Positions 23,635 to 30,712 of a stretch of 64,000 bases of DNA are shown one piece after another; the stretch's first letter is position 1, and the number at the start of each line of letters is the position of its first letter. Source of the stretch: CAXWPM01 sp965206125 (GTDB lineage: Bacteria; Acidobacteriota; Terriglobia; 20CM-2-55-15); assembly GCA_965206125.1 (NCBI GenBank), contig CBDBIN010000041.1, positions 124,001 through 188,000 of the forward strand. Reading direction: 5' to 3'. The notes beneath the pieces are model-generated. The model searched no databases and was not told where the DNA came from. It saw only the letters and a list, made by a program, of their open reading frames with translations. The position numbers and the translations under genes were made by a program.

Positions 23635-26028
23635 TTATTGCTGGCCGGCCGCCATGGCGTCATCAGTAGTGACTGGCTCCACCCGTTTCATTTGGAATGC
23701 GTCGCTCTTTATTACTCCAAGGAAGAACGAGGACATCCGGTAGTCGTTTGCTTCCGCTTCACTGACGATCGCGCGGATGGTCGGCTGGTCGAAATATTCG
23801 ACCCGCCGACCCAGTGCAAACGCCATCAGATTTTCGGCCAACGTCCTCACAAGCGACTTGGGACGTCTTAGAAGTGTTTCTGCGAGTTCGGCCGGGCTCG
23901 ATATCGGGGTCCCGTCGTAGAATTCGCTGTGCGTGTCGACGGACACTCCGTTCTCCCGCACGCGCCATTTCGCCGTCACGTCGAAGTTGTCGAGCGCGAG
24001 GCCGATTGGATCCATCATTCTGTGGCACGCGTTGCATGCCGGGTTCGCACGATGCAACTCCATCCGCGCGCCCGTCGTGAGCAACTTGCCGTCCTCGGCG
24101 CCGGCGGTCTCGTCGAGCGGCGGCACGTTGGCTGGCGGCGCCGGTGGCGGCGATCCGATCAGGACTTCCATCACCCACTTGCCTCGCAACACGGGCGACG
24201 TTCGGTTGGCGTACGATGTCAGCACCAGGATGCTGCCGTGACCCAACAGCCCGACCCGCTTGTCGTCCGGGTAGGCAATGCGCCGGAAGTTCGTACCCGC
24301 CACGCCCGAAATGCCGTAATGGTCGGCGAGTCGTTCGTTGACGAATGTGTAGTCGGCACTGTACAACTCCAACGCACTCCGGTCTTCCTGGACCAGGTTG
24401 TAGAAGAACGACTCCGTTTCGTGTCGCATCAAGTCGGCGAGGTTCTCATCGAAATTGGGGAAGAAGTTCGGGTCCGGCCGCACCTTGTACAGGTCCTGGA
24501 GCCGGAACCACTGACCTGCGAACCGGCTCCCCAGCGCTTCGGCCCGAGGGTCCGCCAACATGCGCTTGGCCTGCTGCTCGAGCACATCCGGATCGGAAAG
24601 CCGTCCTGCGGCGGCGAGCGTCTGCAACTCCGCATCGGGGGTTGTGCCCCACAGGAAGAAGGAAAGGCGTGAAGCCATATCCTGGGCGCTGACCCGGTAG
24701 GTTTCCCCCGGCATGATGCCCGCCGGCTGCCTCTCGATACGCAGAACGAAGTGTGGGCTGGCCAGGATCGCTTCCAGTGCTGTCCGTATCCCTTCTTCGA
24801 ACCCGCCTCGGGCGGTTCCTTCGTCGTAGAACCCCATCAGCCCGTCGATATCGCCGGCGGTCAACGTCCGGCGATAGGCCGCGGTGGCCAACCGTGTAAG
24901 AATTTCTGTCGCACAGGGCCGTTCTTCGGCGGCCAGCGTCGGCCGGCAGGTAAAGATTTTGGCCCGGCTCGGCGTCAACGAGAGCCCCGTCGTGTTGAAG
25001 GGTCCGTTGACGACCAGGTCTCTCAGGTGAGGCAGGGTGGTGACTCCGTTCCCGCCAGAACCACCGCCCGCGTAGGACCACGTGTGCGGACGAATCAGAT
25101 CTTCGTAAGGGCCCTCGCTCCTGCGGATGAAGGCCGCTGCAACGCTATGTTGTCCGGCGGAAACCTGGATCGGTTCCGTGGTGATACCTTCGTCGCCGCG
25201 GCCGTCCGCGCCGCCGCCGGTCCGCGTGTAGTGCAGCAGGGAGACTCGTTCGCCGTCGATCGAGATATCGATGTCCTCGAGGCTCGAGTTTGCCCCAGAG
25301 GTGAATACCAGCCGGAAAACGTATTCTCCGTCGGCCGGGAAGGAGTGATCGACGACCATTCCGCCGCGCGTACCGTACGGCGCGCCTTCGACCTGATTCC
25401 ACGGATGCTGCGAAAGGTACTGGGAATTCGTGTAGGTTTCGTCGATGTCGGGAGCGTCACGGTCGCCGATGGCGATCCGGCTGATTGCACTTGCTGAGTT
25501 CAGGTACGCTTCCAGCATCGTCGCTGAAATCAGCTGCGCATCGGCCATGTTGTCGAAGTTGGCCATCATCTGGTCGAGCGGCAGCCAGCTGCCCGCGTCC
25601 ACTTCCAGTGCCAACAGGTCTCGGATCGCGCGTTCGTATTCGGGACGATTCAACCGCTGGAAGGTTCGCGAGCCGGGATTCGGGTTGTTGACTGCGTGCT
25701 CGTCGATGACCCGCTCCAGCGTATCGGCCAGGACCAGCAGTGCGTCCCCTTCGGGCCGAGGGAAGCCCGCCGGCGGCATCATCCCCGCCCGCAGCTTGCG
25801 GATCATCTTCTCGGCCGTTTCAGCGTTTTCGTATGCCGCAGTCACATCGAATTGCTGTAACGACATGTTCCCCTCGAGGAGGGCGTCGTTGTGGCACGCG
25901 AGACACACTTCCTGAACCGTTCGAGTCGCTTCAGATTGCGCCGCCGCATTACCCACGAGTGTCAGCATGATGAATAGAACAGCAAAACTCGTAATCGGTA
26001 CTTTCAATGCATTAAATACGTTAAACAT
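23635..26028 (-). CDS. Exported DUF1587/1595/1592/1588/1585 protein with c-type haem
   Basis: 797 residues from ATG 26028. Signal peptide 1-30, then CLACH at 42-46. The same domain order as 16609-19050: DUF1587, a beta-sandwich carbohydrate-binding-like domain (GEYVFRLVFTSGANSS), DUF1595, DUF1592, DUF1588 with a second CXXCH (CNACH) and DUF1585. The two proteins match over nearly their full length, so one arose by duplication. It is the first gene of the minus-strand cassette 26028-16609. No good ribosome site is visible upstream, but the signal peptide fixes the start within a few residues. Confidence 0.92.
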   Translation of the reverse strand: MFNVFNALKVPITSFAVLFIMLTLVGNAAAQSEATRTVQEVCLACHNDALLEGNMSLQQFDVTAAYENAETAEKMIRKLRAGMMPPAGFPRPEGDALLVLADTLERVIDEHAVNNPNPGSRTFQRLNRPEYERAIRDLLALEVDAGSWLPLDQMMANFDNMADAQLISATMLEAYLNSASAISRIAIGDRDAPDIDETYTNSQYLSQHPWNQVEGAPYGTRGGMVVDHSFPADGEYVFRLVFTSGANSSLEDIDISIDGERVSLLHYTRTGGGADGRGDEGITTEPIQVSAGQHSVAAAFIRRSEGPYEDLIRPHTWSYAGGGSGGNGVTTLPHLRDLVVNGPFNTTGLSLTPSRAKIFTCRPTLAAEERPCATEILTRLATAAYRRTLTAGDIDGLMGFYDEGTARGGFEEGIRTALEAILASPHFVLRIERQPAGIMPGETYRVSAQDMASRLSFFLWGTTPDAELQTLAAAGRLSDPDVLEQQAKRMLADPRAEALGSRFAGQWFRLQDLYKVRPDPNFFPNFDENLADLMRHETESFFYNLVQEDRSALELYSADYTFVNERLADHYGISGVAGTNFRRIAYPDDKRVGLLGHGSILVLTSYANRTSPVLRGKWVMEVLIGSPPPAPPANVPPLDETAGAEDGKLLTTGARMELHRANPACNACHRMMDPIGLALDNFDVTAKWRVRENGVSVDTHSEFYDGTPISSPAELAETLLRRPKSLVRTLAENLMAFALGRRVEYFDQPTIRAIVSEAEANDYRMSSFFLGVIKSDAFQMKRVEPVTTDDAMAAGQQ

Positions 26029-26242
26029 AGGAGTAACTCGCTCTGGTTATTGTGGCTGAAGTCTATCGGCTGGACGGGGGTTTGGCAAGCAGAATCAGCC
26101 ACCTAGCGGTCCTGCGGCGGGCCGTGGAGTGTAAATTTTTGGTTACACCCATGGGCTCGGACGCCATCGGGCTCCAGGATGGACGGCCGAAAGCTCCCAA
26201 TCGCCGTTGTTTTAACAAGTTAAGCGCGGGAGCTGCCGGGCG

Positions 26243-27760
26243 TCAGTTCTCGAGATCCCAACCGTATTCCGTGAGTACCTCTTGTATACCCTGGTCGAGT
26301 TTTTGCTCGAGGCCTCCCTCAACGGCATCGCCGTAGATGAGCATCCTCCGTGTGCCAAGATCGATCGGAACGTCATCGGCAGACTGCGTCAGGATCAAAA
26401 CGGGCTTGCCCAAAGTGTGTGCGATCCCCAGTTCGTAGAGCACGTTGGGGTTGCGTCCAGTGATGTCGGCGACGATGAAATCCGATCCGTTTATGCCTTG
26501 CCAGATGTCTTCGAGGATATCGGTGGGCGTGAAGATGTCATCGCCGCGCACGGGGCGAACGCCTCGGGCTTCGCATGCGCGCCGGATCGCCGCGTGCACC
26601 TCGTCGGACCATGGTTGACCAAAAGGCATGACGACAAAGCACCGCGGAGGGCCAACCCTCGGGCGGTGTTCGTAATGCCGGTAGAGTCTCTCGGGCCCCA
26701 GGAAGATGACGTTCTCTCGGAGACGCGCCGCGGATTCGCTGATCGAATCCAGCAGGGAATCCAGATGCGTCACCCCCAGAGTTCTGGCAACGACGGTTTC
26801 CTTAGCCCTCCATTCGGATGCCTCCAATCGGTGCTCCATCAGTTCCCGGACCCAATGTCCAAGAAACTCCACCGCGTTGTCGAAGTGCTTCGCGGCTTGC
26901 GCGACGACAATGACAAACGCCACACATGCGATGACGAAGAGAGGGGCCTCCAGCATCGGTTCCGAGGCCGCCGAGTCGATCGCGCCCACTAGCAGGACCA
27001 ATCCGAAGGAGAAGACGATCAGGAGTCCCGACAGACCCGAACGAGCTCCCGTGGTGGGATCAAGCGCACCTCTCTTCTGGCCCGATCCCAATTGAGGCAG
27101 GATCAAAGCTCCGCCCAGCATTACGAACCTGCCGAGGACCCAGACGGGATCCATCAAGTCGGCCAGCGCCCCCTGGCCCGGAAGTTCCGGATTGAGAAAC
27201 ACAAAGTCGCTCGACGCAAGGATTGCGAAGCCGCCGATCATCAGGACGAACGGCTTGCCGACGCCCAGAGATACGCACAAGAGGCAGACCAGAATTCCCA
27301 GGAGGTTGAAGCCGGCCAGGACCAGGTGGACGCGATGATCCGGCGTTTCAATATCAAACGGCTGTTCGAGGTAGAAACCGACGTACGCTGTGATCAGGAC
27401 GAGCAACGGCAAAAGCGACACGGTATGGACCACCGGAGAGGCCCGATTGTTTCGGAATAGATCGAGAGCAAGCAGTCCCCACGCACACATCCAGAAAAAC
27501 AAGCCGGCGATTCGCGCAAGTTTCCACAGCTGCATTCCCCCGACGAGCAGGTTCAGTTGCACTCCAGCGACGACCAGGGTGTCATGCGGATATGTCGCTT
27601 CTACGAGAGTGTCGAAAGCGAGGCTCGCCCCGAGCAAGAGGAAGAACGTACGGAACAGCGAGCCGGAATTCCGTGCGGCCCAGGCCACGATGGTCAGAGT
27701 CGCCAACGCGGACAGGAAACTCGGCCAGTCGAACTCGCCGGCGCCGAAAATGACCCACAT
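26243..27760 (-). CDS. Polytopic membrane protein with C-terminal deoxyribosyltransferase/TIR-like domain
   Basis: 505 residues as now readable. Eight to nine membrane helices fill residues 10-290 (for example LLPLLVLITAYVGFYL, LIVFSFGLVLLVGAI). A helical linker (about 300-370) leads to a cytoplasmic domain (375-505) starting CFVVMPFG and containing DDIFTPTDILEDIW, DFIVADITGRNPNVLYELG and HTLGKPVLILTQ. This matches the nucleoside 2-deoxyribosyltransferase-like / TIR-fold domains common in bacterial conflict proteins; the Glu of YELG is the expected catalytic residue. An IS256 element sits 40 bases upstream of ATG 27760 and probably cut off the promoter or the first residues. There is no ribosome site at ATG 27760. 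Function: nucleotide signalling or NAD/nucleoside cleavage effector, inferred. Confidence 0.75.
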   Translation of the reverse strand: MWVIFGAGEFDWPSFLSALATLTIVAWAARNSGSLFRTFFLLLGASLAFDTLVEATYPHDTLVVAGVQLNLLVGGMQLWKLARIAGLFFWMCAWGLLALDLFRNNRASPVVHTVSLLPLLVLITAYVGFYLEQPFDIETPDHRVHLVLAGFNLLGILVCLLCVSLGVGKPFVLMIGGFAILASSDFVFLNPELPGQGALADLMDPVWVLGRFVMLGGALILPQLGSGQKRGALDPTTGARSGLSGLLIVFSFGLVLLVGAIDSAASEPMLEAPLFVIACVAFVIVVAQAAKHFDNAVEFLGHWVRELMEHRLEASEWRAKETVVARTLGVTHLDSLLDSISESAARLRENVIFLGPERLYRHYEHRPRVGPPRCFVVMPFGQPWSDEVHAAIRRACEARGVRPVRGDDIFTPTDILEDIWQGINGSDFIVADITGRNPNVLYELGIAHTLGKPVLILTQSADDVPIDLGTRRMLIYGDAVEGGLEQKLDQGIQEVLTEYGWDLEN

Positions 27761-27809
27761 GCCGAGGTATAGGATGAAAAGCGCGCTGACGGCGCCTATC
27801 CGGTGCGCG

Positions 27810-29197
27810 TCGAGTTATAACCGAATCTGGTGTTTGAGGGATTGAAGAAAAGCGGCGTATCTGGTTGATTTGTTGTTTGCGAGACTTCAAAGCAACCAAA
27901 GGAGATACGCCACTATGAGCAAGAGTACCGTTATTGAACTGGAAGATCGAGAGGCGATTGCAGACCCGGTGACCGATCTGCTACGAGTTGGGGCTCAACA
28001 GCTGATCCAACGCGCCGTGGAAGCCGAATTAGCAGAACTGCTATCCCAGCACGGTGATCGACGAACCGAGACGGGGAACGCTGGGGTGGTGCGCAACGGT
28101 TATCTACCTGAACGCGAGCTGCAGACCGGCCTGGGTCCTGTAACGGTGCAAATTCCGAAGGTCCGTGCCAAGACGGGCGAAGCTGTGACGTTTCGGTCGG
28201 CCCTGGTACCACCCTACATTCGGAAGACGAAGTCGATGGAAGCGGCCGTGCCGTGGTTGTATTTGAAAGGCGTCTCGAGCGGCGAGATGGGTGACGCCCT
28301 AAAAGTTCTTGTTGGTCCGAAGGCGCAGGGGCTGTCAGCGAGCACGGTATCGCGCTTGAAACAGGTCTGGGCCCAGGAGTACCGCATCGGGTGCGACCAG
28401 CGTTTGGACGCCGACCGCTGGGTCTATGTCTGGGCCGACGGCATCTATAGTGGACTTCGGGCCGAACAAACCAAGTTGTGTGCGTTGGTCGTGATCGGCG
28501 TGAATGAACGCGGAGAGAAGCGTTTTCTGGCGATCGAAGACGGTGTCCGGGAATCCACGCAGAGTTGGCGTGAGGTCTTGTTGAAGCTGAAGTCCCGAGG
28601 GATGAATATTCCCGAGTTGGCCATTGGTGACGGGGCGATGGGGTTCTGGGCCGCACTGGAGGAAGTCTATCCCGAGACACGCCAACAACGCTGCTGGATG
28701 CACAAGACCATGAACGTGTTGAACTGCCTACCCAAGTCGGCCCAGGCGAAAGCGAAACAGGCCCTGCACGCGATCTGGAAGGCGGAAACAAAGGCAGACG
28801 CCGAGAAGGCATTCGATCTGTTCATTGAAACCTATGAGCCGAAGTACCCGAAGGCCACCCTCTGCCTGCAGAAAGACAGAGAAGAACTGCTGGTCTTTTA
28901 CGACTTCCCGGCCAAGCACTGGCAGAGCATCCGGACGACCAACCCCATTGAGTCGACCTTTGCCACCATTCGCCACCGGACCAAGCGATCGAAGGGCTGT
29001 CTGACACGGGGTGGCATGCTGCACATGATGTTCAAACTAGGGCAGTGTGCCGAGAAGAACTGGCGACGATTACGAGGATTCGATGATCTGGCCAAGGTGA
29101 TTACTGGAGTGAAATTCAACGACGGAATCGAAGTGACAAACGTCGATCAGGCCGCCGCTTGAATCAATCTCCTAAACACCACTTTTGACAATAACTC
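27810..29197 (+). mobile_element. Complete IS256-family insertion sequence
   Basis: A 1388-bp element bounded by imperfect inverted repeats that begin GAGTTAT and share TGGTGTTT and GATTGA (left at 27810, right ending 29197). Both ends are flanked by the same 9-bp target duplication, GTGCGCGTC, at 27801-27809 and 29198-29206, which is the usual size for IS256 and shows a recent, clean insertion. One transposase gene fills it. Confidence 0.92.
27915..29162 (+). CDS. IS256-family (Mutator-type) transposase
   Basis: 415 residues from ATG 27915, after AAAGGAG at 27897-27903 region. DDE residues are visible: Asp in WADGIYSGLR, Asp in AIGDGAMGFW and Glu in TTNPIESTFATIRHR. The CWMHKTMNVLNCLP motif between them is typical of the family (C/H cluster before the insertion domain). 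Length is normal, with no frameshift, so the element is probably active. It moves by copy-out with a circular intermediate, as known for the family. Confidence 0.95.
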   Translation: MSKSTVIELEDREAIADPVTDLLRVGAQQLIQRAVEAELAELLSQHGDRRTETGNAGVVRNGYLPERELQTGLGPVTVQIPKVRAKTGEAVTFRSALVPPYIRKTKSMEAAVPWLYLKGVSSGEMGDALKVLVGPKAQGLSASTVSRLKQVWAQEYRIGCDQRLDADRWVYVWADGIYSGLRAEQTKLCALVVIGVNERGEKRFLAIEDGVRESTQSWREVLLKLKSRGMNIPELAIGDGAMGFWAALEEVYPETRQQRCWMHKTMNVLNCLPKSAQAKAKQALHAIWKAETKADAEKAFDLFIETYEPKYPKATLCLQKDREELLVFYDFPAKHWQSIRTTNPIESTFATIRHRTKRSKGCLTRGGMLHMMFKLGQCAEKNWRRLRGFDDLAKVITGVKFNDGIEVTNVDQAAA

Positions 29198-29206
29198 GTG
29201 CGCGTC

Positions 29207-29729
29207 GGAGTCGAGCAACCAGTGATCTCGCCGAGCGGTCGGTATGGCTATTGAGTCTTTCACGTCCTACCACAGGCTCCTGGATGCAGATTCGTGGAGA
29301 AAGCTCAAAAGAACTAGTGTTCGGTTGCCACAGGTTGCTCGGGATGTGACGGCCCACTGTAGCAGTTTTCCAGTGCCTGACCACGTACTTACTAGGCTGC
29401 GCGTCGCAGGGAAAGCAAGGCGATGATGATCACCTCTTGGCAGGCGGCATCAAAGTTCAGATGAGATCGAAGGTGGACTGCGTTGTGATTCTTCAACGCC
29501 TCATGTAAATGATGTGGCCTTATGATGGCGTACGGAATAGCCTCAAGGATTTCAAAAGCACTCTAAATAGGTCTCTTAGTAAGCCAGAACCCGGAGCGGT
29601 AGCGACGGGGGATATCCGTTCCATGATGAGGCAGGGAACCCGGCCATTACAGTTTCCCGTCCTGTTTGACCTCCGCCGCCTCAGCGATTATCTTCTCAGT
29701 CATCCAAATCAGCATCGGGAAACATACGA
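29207..29729. other. Gene-poor stretch with one REP-like copy
   Basis: No convincing gene in about 520 bases between the IS256 target duplication and the cytochrome gene. One REP-like motif lies at 29590-29610 (CCCGGAGCGGTAGCGACGGGG type). A short minus-strand frame from GTG 29263 toward the insertion site (19 codons) may be the displaced 5' end of the membrane-protein gene now at 26243-27760. The remainder shows neither a promoter nor a structured element that I can support. Confidence 0.6.
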
Positions 29730-30479
29730 ATGCAAATGACGGTTAGAGGCATAATGCTCATCCTGGCGCTCGTTGTGGCCTTGCCGGGGACGACCCTCGG
29801 CCAGGATCCGGGCAGCGACCTGCAGGGAATGGCACTTTTCCGAGGGCGCTGCGCAAATTGTCACGGTGTCGATGCTCGCGGCTTTCGGGCTCCGGATCTA
29901 TTAGATGTCCCCTGGTCCGATCGGGGTGACGATCTGTTTCAGGTGATCCGGAGCGGAATTCCGGGCACGGAAATGCCGAGAAGTGGAATGAAGGACACTG
30001 AGATCCGAGCCGTCATGGCCTACCTGACGACCCTCAACCGACCGGAGCCTGCGGTTCCGGTAAGCGGCAACCGGGCGAATGGGCAGCGAATCTACTGGGA
30101 AAGCGGAGGCTGCGGCGAATGCCATCGAATAGATGATCGAGGGGGAAGGCTTGGCCCGGAGCTGACGCGAATCGGAAGCGCCCGATCTCGTCGCGCCCTG
30201 GTTCGTGAGATCCGAAACGCGAGCGAGTTCATCGTCCGCGGCTACCGGGCCGTCACACTCATCACCGACGATGGAGAGCGTGTTCGAGGCGCCGTCAAGA
30301 ACGAAGACACGTTCTCTATCCAGATCATGGACAGTTCCCAGCGTCTGCGCGCGTTTCTGAAGAGTGATCTTCGTGAGTTGACCCACGAAGATCGGTCCCT
30401 CATGCCGGACTATCCGGTGTCGAGGCTTTCGGCCGCGGAGTTGGACGATCTGTTGAGTTACCTCGGAGGATTGCGTTGA
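29730..30479 (+). CDS. Secreted di-haem cytochrome c
   Basis: 249 residues; ATG 29730 is used, with a second ATG at 29736 and weak ribosome sites for both. Signal peptide (ILALVVALPGTTLG). Two c-type haem sites: CANCH (about residues 38-42) with a downstream EMPRSGM methionine ligand, and CGECH (about 130-134) with RIGSARSRRALVREIRN after it. The second domain continues into a beta-rich segment (VTLITDDGERVRGAVKNEDTFSIQ) found in cytochromes that accompany PQQ-dependent alcohol/glucose dehydrogenases. It overlaps the start region of a PQQ-dehydrogenase gene that is broken here, so it has probably lost its electron donor. Periplasmic electron carrier. Confidence 0.88.
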   Translation: MQMTVRGIMLILALVVALPGTTLGQDPGSDLQGMALFRGRCANCHGVDARGFRAPDLLDVPWSDRGDDLFQVIRSGIPGTEMPRSGMKDTEIRAVMAYLTTLNRPEPAVPVSGNRANGQRIYWESGGCGECHRIDDRGGRLGPELTRIGSARSRRALVREIRNASEFIVRGYRAVTLITDDGERVRGAVKNEDTFSIQIMDSSQRLRAFLKSDLRELTHEDRSLMPDYPVSRLSAAELDDLLSYLGGLR

Positions 30480-30490
30480 AGGAGACGGAT

Positions 30491-30712
30491 ATGAAGCGGA
30501 TTGCGAACGGGGTGGGTCTGATCGCGTTGATCGTCGTCGCGTTCAGCGGAGTGTCGGTGGCCCAGAACGTCGTCACACAAGACCTCGTCGACGGTCTCAA
30601 GGATCCTACGAAGTGGTTGAGCTATTCGGGCGACTACAGCGGCAGACGCCACAGCCCCCTCGACCAACTCACGCCGGAGAATGTCGATGGCCTGAGAGCC
30701 GAATGGTCCTGG
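30491..30712 (+). pseudogene. 5' fragment of a PQQ-dependent dehydrogenase
   Basis: ATG 30491 has an ideal AAGGAG six bases before it. The reading starts with a signal peptide (GLIALIVVAFSGVSVAQ) and goes into the first blade region of PQQ alcohol/glucose dehydrogenases (LSYSGDYSGRRHSPLDQLTP, then NVDGLRAEWSW). After about 30712 the match stops at once and the base composition drops to AT-rich DNA with another coding pattern. The open frame ends at 30772 by chance. About 70 of the usual 600 or more residues remain. The cytochrome gene before it was its partner. Confidence 0.85.

Noticed and set aside
26243..27809. Idea that the IS256 simply interrupts the annotated membrane-protein frame
   Set aside because: An in-frame TAG at 27794-27796 separates ATG 27760 from the target site. 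Continuity needs an additional one-base correction, so it is given only as an inference.
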